Source: Panacagrimonas sp963975245
GTDB taxonomy: Bacteria; Pseudomonadota; Gammaproteobacteria; Nevskiales; Nevskiaceae
Length of the DNA: 64,000 nt
Assembly: GCA_963975245.1 (NCBI GenBank)
Contig: CAXBFJ010000005.1
Location: 124,001 to 188,000 of the forward strand
Reading direction: 5' to 3'
Position numbers and translations under genes: made by a program. This document shows positions 8,313 through 16,105 of the stretch, piece by piece. Under the pieces are notes generated by a model. The model saw only the letters and a program-made list of their open reading frames with translations, was not told where the DNA came from and searched no databases. Each line of letters starts with the position of its first letter. Position 1 is the first letter of the stretch.

Positions 8313-9209
8313 ATGCCGAACTGGATATCGCGTGTTGAAGAAATTTTGAATGCGCCGCTGATCACCATCAGCGAAACCCCGCTCACCCTGGGCAAGGTGG
8401 CCGGTCTATTGTTGCTGCTGATGGTGGCCTTTCTGGTCGTCAAGCTGATTGAGCGGGCTTTGAAGCGCCTCACGCGGCCGGGACGGCGCGTTTCCCTGAC
8501 GGAAAGTGCGGTCTATGCCCTGAGCAGGATCGTCAGCTACATCGTGTGGGTGGTAGTGATCATGGTCGGGCTGGACTACGTGGGGCTCAACTTGTCCAAC
8601 CTGGCCTTGATTGGTGGCGCCATCGGCGTCGGCATTGGTTTTGGCCTGCAGAACATCGTGGCCAATTTCATCTCGGGCATCGTGTTGTTACTGGAGCAGA
8701 CGCTCAAGGTCGGTGACTTTGTGGATCTTCAGTCCGGCGTCATGGGCAAGGTTTCGGAGATCAATATTCGCTACACGCGCGTGACCACCAATGATCTGGA
8801 AGACGTGATCGTGCCCAACAGCGAGTTCATTAACGGTCGCGTAACCAACTGGACTTTCAACGAGAACCTGCGCCGGGTGCACGTACCTTTTGGCGTTGCC
8901 TACGGCACTGACAAGGAATTGGTGAAGCAGGCCGGTCTCACAGCAGCAGCAACGGTGGAAGGCTGCGTGATCGACGCGGCGCATCCGGCCGATGTGTGGC
9001 TGGTGGGCTTTGGTGACAGCAGTCTGGATTTTGAACTGGTGGTCTGGGTGGGGCCGAAACTGGTGAAGGCACCGGGCAAGACCAAGGCGCAGTTTCTTTG
9101 GGCACTGGAAACAGAACTGCGCCGCAGCGAAATCGAGATTCCGTTCCCGCAACGAGACCTGCATATTCGTTCGGGTAGCCTGACGGCGTCCACCAAAGGC
9201 GACGGCTAA
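8313..9209 (+). CDS. Small-conductance mechanosensitive channel (MscS family)
   Basis: This 298-residue protein has hydrophobic segments at about 28-44 and 69-87. The pore-lining TM3 has alternating small residues at about 97-127 (GGAIGVGIGFGLQNIVANF), and the beta-domain begins VGDFVDLQSGVMGKV. These are canonical MscS features. It releases osmolytes upon hypo-osmotic shock. It stands 59 bases after the porin on the same strand and 17 bases before the alkyltransferase-like gene. MscK-type N-terminal extensions are absent, so this is the short form. Confidence 0.93.
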   Translation: MPNWISRVEEILNAPLITISETPLTLGKVAGLLLLLMVAFLVVKLIERALKRLTRPGRRVSLTESAVYALSRIVSYIVWVVVIMVGLDYVGLNLSNLALIGGAIGVGIGFGLQNIVANFISGIVLLLEQTLKVGDFVDLQSGVMGKVSEINIRYTRVTTNDLEDVIVPNSEFINGRVTNWTFNENLRRVHVPFGVAYGTDKELVKQAGLTAAATVEGCVIDAAHPADVWLVGFGDSSLDFELVVWVGPKLVKAPGKTKAQFLWALETELRRSEIEIPFPQRDLHIRSGSLTASTKGDG

Positions 9210-9226
9210 GCAACGAGGCAGGTGAT

Positions 9227-9577
9227 TTGAAAGCGAGGTCCGTCACCGCTGATGTCGCCTATCCCTTGATCTGCTCGGTGGTGCGAAAAATTCCCCGAGG
9301 CAAAGTCGCGAGCTATGCGCAGGTTGCCTACGCAGCGGGTTTGCCGGGTAGGGCGCGGATGGTGGGCCGTGCGCTGTCTGATGCTGGGCCCAAAGCCCGG
9401 TTGCCCTGGCACCGGGTGGTCAATGCGCAGGGTTGTATCGCCTTGCCGAAATCGAGTGCGGCTTACCTCGAACAAAAGGCCCGGTTGCTGGCAGAAGGCA
9501 TCGAGTTCGCTGCCTCAGGCCGCATCAGTTTTGCCCGTTTCGGCTGGAAGCGGGACCCTGCACCGATTCTCGATTAG
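9227..9577 (+). CDS. Alkyltransferase-like protein (ATL, YbaZ type)
   Basis: This 116-residue product aligns with the C-terminal DNA-binding domain of O6-alkylguanine-DNA alkyltransferases: PRGKVASYAQVA, GRARMVGRAL, then PWHRVVNAQG. The active-site cysteine of PCHR is replaced by tryptophan (W61), the signature of ATL proteins. Family members bind O6-alkylguanine without removing it and direct the lesion to nucleotide excision repair. The start is a TTG 17 bases after mscS, preceded by gaggcaggtga. The function is inferred from the family, and alkyl transfer itself should not occur. Confidence 0.88.
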   Translation: MKARSVTADVAYPLICSVVRKIPRGKVASYAQVAYAAGLPGRARMVGRALSDAGPKARLPWHRVVNAQGCIALPKSSAAYLEQKARLLAEGIEFAASGRISFARFGWKRDPAPILD

Positions 9578-9615
9578 ATTGTCTCAGAGGCTCGCAGCGG
9601 TGCTGCAATCAGGGC

Positions 9616-10254
9616 TCAAGGCCGATCGAAAAAGTCCACGACGCCGGTATGCAGATGATAGTAGGCGCCGACGACCTTGAGCCGGCCGGAGGATTGAGGC
9701 TCCAGCAGAAGCGGGTCACTGCTGGTGCGCAGTTGCCTGACAACGCGCCTGACGTTGGCGTGGACGGCATTGGATAATCCATCGCCCGTCTGGCCGCGCA
9801 CGTCCAGAACAGCCGGAATGATCGGCTCAATCATCTTTCCAATGTTGCCGGGGAAATGGGTATTGTCGTCGACGACGGCCTTGGCCGCTGATACCGCTCC
9901 GCAATTTTCGTGGCCCATGACAACAACCAGCGGAACGCCGAGCTGGGCAACGGCAAATTCGATGGAGCCCAGCGCCACCGTGTCTACGGTGTTGCCTGCA
10001 TTGCGCACGATGAACAGCTCTCCAAGACCTCGGCCAAACAGAATTTCAGGTGAGACCCGGCTATCTGAACAAGTGACGTAAGCGGCAAAGGGCGCCTGTC
10101 CCTGGGCGATTTCCAATCTGCGTGCTCTGCCCACTGGCTGCGAAGTTGGCACATCGTCCGTGAAATTCTGGTTGCCTTCGATCAGCAGTTGCAGAGCCTC
10201 GTCAGGAGAAAGCGCAGTTTTGGCGTCGACGGAAGGTGCCGGAGTGTCATGCAT
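9616..10254 (-). CDS. Beta-class carbonic anhydrase
   Basis: This 212-residue enzyme interconverts CO2 and bicarbonate. The zinc ligands are recognisable as C62 and D64 in TCSDSR and H115 and C118 in GHENCGA. The ATG at 10254 is preferred over an in-frame TTG at 10269 because gagg precedes the ATG at a normal distance. A short proline- and alanine-containing N-terminal tail is not a signal peptide, so the enzyme should be cytoplasmic. It lies 15 bases after the Na+/Ca2+ antiporter gene, and both follow nhaA. The order nhaA, antiporter, carbonic anhydrase suggests a pH or ion homeostasis operon. Confidence 0.95.
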   Translation of the reverse strand: MHDTPAPSVDAKTALSPDEALQLLIEGNQNFTDDVPTSQPVGRARRLEIAQGQAPFAAYVTCSDSRVSPEILFGRGLGELFIVRNAGNTVDTVALGSIEFAVAQLGVPLVVVMGHENCGAVSAAKAVVDDNTHFPGNIGKMIEPIIPAVLDVRGQTGDGLSNAVHANVRRVVRQLRTSSDPLLLEPQSSGRLKVVGAYYHLHTGVVDFFDRP

Positions 10255-10269
10255 GGGTGATGCCCTCAA

Positions 10270-11253
10270 TCAGATATTTACAGCGAGATAGATCAGATAC
10301 GACATATAAGACAGCAGCAGGCCGGCACCGATCAAGCGGCCGATGCCGCGCAGCAGGCTCGCCACGATAACCAGAAGGGCCGCGCTGGCCAGCAACATGC
10401 CCAGGCTGGCGGGCCACAAATTGCCCGGAATCGCGCCCGGAGCGATCAGCATCGTTGCGCCGCCAATGCCGAGGATATTGTAGATGTTGGAACCGACCAC
10501 ACTGCCGAAGGCGAGCGCGGTTTCTCCCTTTCGGGCGGCGATCAGGGCCGTGGCGAGTTCTGGCAGGGAAGTTCCGATGGCAACTACAGTCAGGCCCAGA
10601 AGGGTTTCACTGAGGCCGACGATTCGGGCGATGTCGATAGCGCCGCCGACCAGAAGTTTGCCGCCGCCCAGCAGCAGCGTGAGTCCGACAAGGGTCAGCA
10701 ACACCGGTTGCCAGAGTGCGCCGGGCGTTCCATGCAGTCCGCGGTCGGCCAGTTCATGTAACTCTGCGCGATCATGCGGAGCGTTGTGCAGGACCGCCGG
10801 AGCGATCGCTTTCTCCTGTTGGTAGCACCAGGCGATGTAGACAGCCAATGCTGCAAGCATCGCGCCTCCGAGCAACCAATGCGCCCAGCCCATGATGCAC
10901 GCGGCAAGCAGAAAAGCGGATGCCGCCAACCCAACCAGTGGATCACGAAGCCCGTTGTCAGCTCCGAGCCGCAAAGGATTGATCAGTGCCACCGCGCCCA
11001 GGATCAGCAGGACATTTGCAATGTTGGAGCCGGCAACATTACCCCATGCGATGTCCGGTGCTCCCAGCAACGCGGCTTCCACACAGGCCACTAATTCAGG
11101 CAGTGAGGTGCCACAGCCGACGATGACAATGCCGATCATCAAAGGGCTGACGCCGATGCGTTCGGCCAATCGCACAGCGCCGCGGATCAGCCACTCGCCG
11201 CCGACGACCAGCGCAATCAGTCCGAGGATGACACCGCCGATGGCGGGAATCAT
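10270..11253 (-). CDS. Calcium/sodium antiporter (CaCA family, YrbG-like)
   Basis: This 327-residue inner-membrane protein has about ten hydrophobic segments and two alpha-repeats. The first is GCGTSLPE with GNVAGSNIANV (about 47-81). The second is AIGTSLPE with GSVVGSNIYNI. Both conserved glutamates and the GSN motifs needed for ion binding are present. A hydrophilic stretch with histidines and glutamates lies between the two halves. Members exchange Na+ (or H+, sometimes K+) for Ca2+. The start overlaps the nhaA stop (ATGA), so the two are translationally coupled. Confidence 0.92.
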   Translation of the reverse strand: MIPAIGGVILGLIALVVGGEWLIRGAVRLAERIGVSPLMIGIVIVGCGTSLPELVACVEAALLGAPDIAWGNVAGSNIANVLLILGAVALINPLRLGADNGLRDPLVGLAASAFLLAACIMGWAHWLLGGAMLAALAVYIAWCYQQEKAIAPAVLHNAPHDRAELHELADRGLHGTPGALWQPVLLTLVGLTLLLGGGKLLVGGAIDIARIVGLSETLLGLTVVAIGTSLPELATALIAARKGETALAFGSVVGSNIYNILGIGGATMLIAPGAIPGNLWPASLGMLLASAALLVIVASLLRGIGRLIGAGLLLSYMSYLIYLAVNI

Positions 11254-12428
11254 TTTTCGGCTTTGTCCCTTTTGGCAATGCGGGAAAGAAGCCAGATGCC
11301 GGCTATAGCCGCGATCAGGGAACCGGTCAAGACGCCCAGCTTGACCGCGTCAATCTGTTCAGCATCCGCAAATGCCAGATTGCCGATGAACAGACTCATG
11401 GTGAAACCGATGCCCGCAATCAGGGAAAGACCGTGAACATGCGCCCAGCTAACGTCCTGTGGCAGGCTCGCGAGGCGCAGCTTCACCGCCATCCAGGCAA
11501 ATCCAAAAATGCCCAGTTGTTTGCCGATGACGAGGCCGGCCGCAATGCCCAGTGGTAAAGGTGCTGCAAAAGCCGCGAGTTCAATCCCAGACAGACTGAC
11601 CCCCGCGTTGGCAAATGCAAAGACGGGAACGACCATGAAGGCGACCCAAGGATGCAGCGCATGCTCCATGTCCTCCAGCGGGCGCTTGTCCCGTGAGGTC
11701 ATGGGAATGGTCAACGCCGCCGCGACGCCAGCCAGCGTTGCATGTACTCCGGACTTGAGTACCAGCAGCCATAGCACCAGACCCAGAATGACATAGGGCC
11801 AGCTTTGTGCGACGCGCGCCCGGCCCAGCATCGCCATCACGAACAAGACGCCCAGTGCGGCCCAGAGCAGGTTCCAGTCAATGGACTTGGAATAGAACAG
11901 CGCAATGATGACGATGGCGCCGATATCATCGATGACCGCAATCGCAAGCAACAATGCTTTGAGTGCGTAGGGCACCCGATTACCCAGCAGGGCCAGTACG
12001 CCTAGTGCGAAGGCGATATCTGTTGCCGCAGGAATCGCCCAACCAGACAGGTTTTCGGGCGTGTCGTAGTTGATGCCCAGGAAAACCAGCGCGGGCAGGG
12101 CCATGCCGCCAGTGGCCGCAAAAAGCGGCAAGGCGCATTGGCGCCAACTTGAGAGCTGGCCTTCGAGGACTTCGCGCTTTACTTCCAGTCCGACGACGAA
12201 AAAGAACAACGCCATCAAGCCGTCGTTGATCCACAGCAACAAGGCCTTGCTGACTCCGACGTCACCCAGACTCACTGTGAAGGGCATATCCAGGAAGGCC
12301 TGGTAGCTGCTGGACAGACCGCTGTTGGCGGCGAGCAGACCCAGCACGGCGGCAAACATCAGAACCACGCCACCGGCGCTCTCCTGCTTGAGGAATTCGG
12401 CGAGCATCGGTGCAATCTTCTTGGCCAT
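11250..12428 (-). CDS. nhaA: Na+/H+ antiporter NhaA
   Basis: This 392-residue product has the NhaA length and topology. The paired aspartates of the ion site are D167 and D168 in AIAVIDDIGAI, and another conserved aspartate is in ATDIAFALG (D137). It extrudes Na+ in exchange for protons and controls internal pH and sodium. It is the first gene of the minus-strand set nhaA, antiporter, carbonic anhydrase. No strong Shine-Dalgarno precedes the ATG. Confidence 0.97.
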   Translation of the reverse strand: MAKKIAPMLAEFLKQESAGGVVLMFAAVLGLLAANSGLSSSYQAFLDMPFTVSLGDVGVSKALLLWINDGLMALFFFVVGLEVKREVLEGQLSSWRQCALPLFAATGGMALPALVFLGINYDTPENLSGWAIPAATDIAFALGVLALLGNRVPYALKALLLAIAVIDDIGAIVIIALFYSKSIDWNLLWAALGVLFVMAMLGRARVAQSWPYVILGLVLWLLVLKSGVHATLAGVAAALTIPMTSRDKRPLEDMEHALHPWVAFMVVPVFAFANAGVSLSGIELAAFAAPLPLGIAAGLVIGKQLGIFGFAWMAVKLRLASLPQDVSWAHVHGLSLIAGIGFTMSLFIGNLAFADAEQIDAVKLGVLTGSLIAAIAGIWLLSRIAKRDKAEK

Positions 12429-12531
12429 GTCAGTACAGGATCAGGAGGGGGGTGGGTGAGTGGGACTCAGAATTGACGGCGAATGCCGCAATTGCATCTC
12501 TAATTGAATTGGCAGGCCATTGTCTGCGGCC

Positions 12532-14586
12532 TTACCAGATCTTGATGCGGGACTTCTCGGTGGAATGGAGCTTGTCGCCAGGGCCGACCTCAAACGCGTG
12601 CTGGAATTCCGGAATGTTGATCACGACCCCATTGGTGCGGTATTCGCTGGGCGCATGCGGGTCGGTTCGGAGTCGGTTGAGGAGATTTTCTTCCCGGTAC
12701 AGCCGCCTCCAGACCTGCGCCCAGCCCATGAACAATCGCTGATCCGCACTCAGGCCATCGATGACCGGCGCCTCAGCGTCGCCCAATGACAAGTGATAGG
12801 CCCGGTGGGCAATGGTGACACCGCCGAGGTCGGCGATATTCTCGCCGAGTGTGAACTCGCCGTTGATATGACGACCCTTGATGGGTTCGTAGGCACTGAA
12901 CTGATCTGCCAGTCGCTTGCCAAGCGCATCGAAGCGCGCGCGGTCTTCCGGCGTCCACCACATGCGCAGATTGCCGTCGCCGTCGTACTGCGAACCGCGG
13001 TCATCAAAACCATGGCTGATTTCATGGCCGATGACTCCGCCGATGGCGCCGTAATTGACTGCGTCTTCAGCTTCAACGTTGAAGAAAGGAGGTTGCAGGA
13101 TCGCCGCGGGAAAGACGATCTCATTCTTTTCCGGGTTGTAGTAGGCATTCACGGTTTGTGGCGGAATGCTCCACTCGTTCCGGTCGATGGGTTTGCCCAG
13201 TTTGTTGAGATCGCGCTCATACTCGAACTCGGCCGCCCGCCTGAGATTGCCAACGGCATCACCTGGGACGATGGTCAGCGCGGAATAGTCGCGCCAATGA
13301 TCGGGATAGCCGATCTTGTAGCTGAACTTGGCCAGCTTTTCCCGCGCCGCCTTGTTGGTCTCCGGTCCCATCCATGACAGCTCATCAATGGCCAGTCCAT
13401 AAGCCTCGATCAGATTCTTGACCATGGCTTCCATGCGCGCCTTGTTTTGCGGTGGGAAGTGACGTTCAACGTAGATCTGCCCCACGGCCTCGCCCAGCGC
13501 GCTTTCTACAGCGCCGACGCCGCGTTTCCAGCGCGGCTGAATCTCTTCGACGCCATTGAGACGCTTGCCGAAGAACGCAAAACTCTCGTCTACAAACGGG
13601 CTGGGCAGGTGACTGGAAAACCCGTTGATCACGCGCCATTGCAAATAGGCTTTCCAGCGCGAAAGCGGCTGCTGTTCGACAAGCTGGCCAAGCGCACGCA
13701 CATAAGTTGGCTGACTGATCAGGATCACCGGCAAGCCATCAAAGCCCAGCGCCTCAAGATACTGCGACCACTGCAACTGGGGCGCCAGCTTGCCTAGCTC
13801 GCCAACCGGATAGGGGTTATAACGCTTGATGGGGTCGCGCCGATCGAGCTTGTCCCACTGGACGCGCGCAATCTCGGTTTCCATGGCCAAAACATCGGAA
13901 GCCGCAGTTGCCGCATCAGGCAACTGGGCAAGTTCCCACATTGCGCGGACATGATCGACGAATGAGCTGCGGATGCCGCGGAATTTTTCGTCCTGGATCA
14001 GATAGAAATCGCGGTCGGGCAGGGACAGGCCGCCCTGATAGAAGTCACCCGCATACTGGGTCGCGTCCTTGGCATCCTGATGCACGTAGGGCAGCAGGGG
14101 AACGTTGATCCCGGCACGGACCAGACGGGCCATGTGCAGCGGAATCTCGGCGTACGTAGAGATTGCGCGGATCTTTTGCAGTTCCGGCTCAATCGGCTTG
14201 AGCCCAAGTGCGTCGATATGATCCTTGTCCATGAAACTGGCGTAATAGTCGCCAACTTTCTGCTCATTGCTGCCGTCGGCTTTCTGCTGGTCTGCTGCCA
14301 GTTCCTCGACAATGCTATGCAGTTGCTTCTCCGCCTCATCGGCCAATACAGTGAAGCTGCCGAAGTTCGATTTGTCTGCAGGAATTCTGGTGCGCGCCAA
14401 CCATGCGCCGTTGACCGCTCGATACAGATCGTCCTGGGCGCGTACCGCCGGATCAAAATTGTGCTTGTCGATGCCGCTGGAAAGATCAGCCGCCGTCACA
14501 CTGGTGCAGAACAGCGAGCCCGCGAACCCGGCCATGATCGCCAGGCCTGACAATGAACGGGGGGCGCTACGAGTTTTCAGATTCAT
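12532..14586 (-). CDS. M13-family zinc metallopeptidase (neprilysin/PepO-like)
   Basis: This 684-residue peptidase has a signal peptide (cleavage near TSVTAADL, about residue 33), so it is probably periplasmic. The zinc motif HEISH is at 521-525, the third ligand Glu is in GENIAD (E582), and NAYYNP lies before the active site. The C-terminus KIW keeps the family's terminal tryptophan. M13 enzymes cleave small peptides. The absence of a cysteine-rich N-terminal pattern is normal for bacterial members. Its ATG overlaps the upstream NUDIX gene's stop (ATGA at 14583-14586). Confidence 0.93.
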   Translation of the reverse strand: MNLKTRSAPRSLSGLAIMAGFAGSLFCTSVTAADLSSGIDKHNFDPAVRAQDDLYRAVNGAWLARTRIPADKSNFGSFTVLADEAEKQLHSIVEELAADQQKADGSNEQKVGDYYASFMDKDHIDALGLKPIEPELQKIRAISTYAEIPLHMARLVRAGINVPLLPYVHQDAKDATQYAGDFYQGGLSLPDRDFYLIQDEKFRGIRSSFVDHVRAMWELAQLPDAATAASDVLAMETEIARVQWDKLDRRDPIKRYNPYPVGELGKLAPQLQWSQYLEALGFDGLPVILISQPTYVRALGQLVEQQPLSRWKAYLQWRVINGFSSHLPSPFVDESFAFFGKRLNGVEEIQPRWKRGVGAVESALGEAVGQIYVERHFPPQNKARMEAMVKNLIEAYGLAIDELSWMGPETNKAAREKLAKFSYKIGYPDHWRDYSALTIVPGDAVGNLRRAAEFEYERDLNKLGKPIDRNEWSIPPQTVNAYYNPEKNEIVFPAAILQPPFFNVEAEDAVNYGAIGGVIGHEISHGFDDRGSQYDGDGNLRMWWTPEDRARFDALGKRLADQFSAYEPIKGRHINGEFTLGENIADLGGVTIAHRAYHLSLGDAEAPVIDGLSADQRLFMGWAQVWRRLYREENLLNRLRTDPHAPSEYRTNGVVINIPEFQHAFEVGPGDKLHSTEKSRIKIW

Positions 14587-15119
14587 GAGAGGTCGGAGGA
14601 GGTCGGGTTCTGTAGAAAGTAGAGGGCAATGTAGATGCGCGGGTCTACCAGCAGACCTTTCTGGCGTTGCTGTTCCATCCAGGGCAACAGGCGGCTGAGC
14701 GGGACAACATGCACGGTGATGTCTTCACCGTCCACACCGCCGCCTTCACCGATGCGCTGAAGGCCCGAGACACGAGTGAAATAGCCCATTTCATTGGTCA
14801 TGCCGGCGGCCACGGGTCCACTACAGAGCCGCTGGGTATGCTTACCGCGAAACCCGGTCTCTTCTTCAAGCTCACGCAGTGCGGAGGCCTCGGCAGACTC
14901 TTCGCGTGTGTCGTCGCTGTCACCAATGATGCCGGCCGGCAGTTCGATAACCCGCTTGCCCAGCGGAATCCGGTATTGCTCGACTAATACCAGCTCATCC
15001 TGGTCGGTCATGGCCACGATGAAACCGGCGCCGGTCGATTTCTGACGCTGAACGTATTCCCAGTGGCGCTCACGTTTGAGCTTGAGGAACTCGCCGTCAT
15101 GCAGTGTTTGAGTACTCAC
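14583..15119 (-). CDS. NUDIX hydrolase, probable ADP-ribose pyrophosphatase
   Basis: This 178-residue protein carries the NUDIX box, with its glycine in ELPAG and the catalytic helix ALRELEEETGF. The neighbouring pattern of NudF/NudE-type sugar-nucleotide pyrophosphatases is also visible (VLVEQYRIPLGKRVIELPAG). I prefer the GTG at 15119, with GGAG upstream and VSTQTLHDGEFLKL matching family N-termini. A TTG at 15155 would add twelve residues that overlap rlmJ. The exact substrate (ADP-ribose, GDP-mannose and so on) is undecided. Confidence 0.85.
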   Translation of the reverse strand: MSTQTLHDGEFLKLKRERHWEYVQRQKSTGAGFIVAMTDQDELVLVEQYRIPLGKRVIELPAGIIGDSDDTREESAEASALRELEEETGFRGKHTQRLCSGPVAAGMTNEMGYFTRVSGLQRIGEGGGVDGEDITVHVVPLSRLLPWMEQQRQKGLLVDPRIYIALYFLQNPTSSDLS

Positions 15120-15135
15120 GATTCTTCTGACTCCA

Positions 15136-15960
15136 TCAGGGTTGACGCAGTTCAACCGAGAAAACAGGTCGTGGCCCTTGCGCCAGACGGGTTGTCAGCC
15201 AGCCGAGTTCGGTTCTGGCCTGTGTTTCGAATCCAAAGGGCGGGTGGATGATCAGCATGCCGCAGGCATGCATCTGGCCCTGACTGCGTGCGCCGGTGTC
15301 AATCGTGCATTCCAGTACATCGCCATGGGCGAAAGCTCTGACCCGACGAACAAAGCGTTCGGGGTCATGTGCCTGCTTGACCGGATACCATATGGCAAAG
15401 ATGCCGTTTGACCAGCGTGCGAGTGACTTCTTCAGGTATTCTTCCAGCATCGAGAATTCCCTGCGATCCTCAAAGGGCGGGTCCATCAGGACCAGGCCGC
15501 GCTTTTCCGGTGGCGGCAGGAATCCGTGCGACTCGTATCCGCTGCGCACGTGAATGGCTGCGTTGGGAACCGTGTAGCGTAGTTGCTCGGCAACGCCTTC
15601 CTGATTTTCGCAGCAGACCAGACGATCACCTTCACGCAGCAGTTTGGCAGCCAGCGCAGGAGAGCCGGGATAGGGTTTTCTTATGGCGCGGGTAGATTCC
15701 AGCAAGCTGACCAGCGCCAGATAGCGTGCGGTCCACTCTGGCGGCGCGGTCTGTTCCATGAGTTGACTGACACCCGCAGCGGCTTCGGCTGAGCGCAGCG
15801 CTTCCGCCGAATTCAGGTCGTAGACCCCGGCCCCGGCATGGGTGTCCAGATACAGAAAGGGCTTTTCCTTGCGACTCAGCGCAGTGAGCAGGCCCGTCAG
15901 CAGGACATGTTTGAAAACGTCGGCGAAGTTGCCCGCGTGAAAATGATGACGATAGTGCAT
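15136..15960 (-). CDS. rlmJ: 23S rRNA (adenine(2030)-N6)-methyltransferase RlmJ
   Basis: This 274-residue protein begins MHYRHHFHAGNFADVFKH, a start diagnostic for RlmJ (formerly YhiR). The SAM-binding start is YLDTHAGAGVYDL and the catalytic motif is DPPFE. It methylates A2030 of 23S rRNA. It heads a minus-strand group with the NUDIX hydrolase and the M13 peptidase, and it is divergent from acs with 145 bases between the start codons. Confidence 0.96.
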   Translation of the reverse strand: MHYRHHFHAGNFADVFKHVLLTGLLTALSRKEKPFLYLDTHAGAGVYDLNSAEALRSAEAAAGVSQLMEQTAPPEWTARYLALVSLLESTRAIRKPYPGSPALAAKLLREGDRLVCCENQEGVAEQLRYTVPNAAIHVRSGYESHGFLPPPEKRGLVLMDPPFEDRREFSMLEEYLKKSLARWSNGIFAIWYPVKQAHDPERFVRRVRAFAHGDVLECTIDTGARSQGQMHACGMLIIHPPFGFETQARTELGWLTTRLAQGPRPVFSVELRQP

Positions 15961-16105
15961 GCGCCATTATCGACATTCGGGGCGGGTACTGTCCGACTTT
16001 GCCGGCCTGCACTTTGGAGGCCTACCCCTATGGGTGATGAAACCAGCCCGGTATGCAGGCCACAATGTGGGTCCAAGAATTCGAATCGCCCTGAGGAGAG
16101 CGCTT

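Noticed and set aside
16024..16035. ACCC-CTAT-GGGT dyad before acs as another copy of the 27-base operator
   Set aside because: Only a half of the long dyad is shared and the arms are four bases, so chance is likely.
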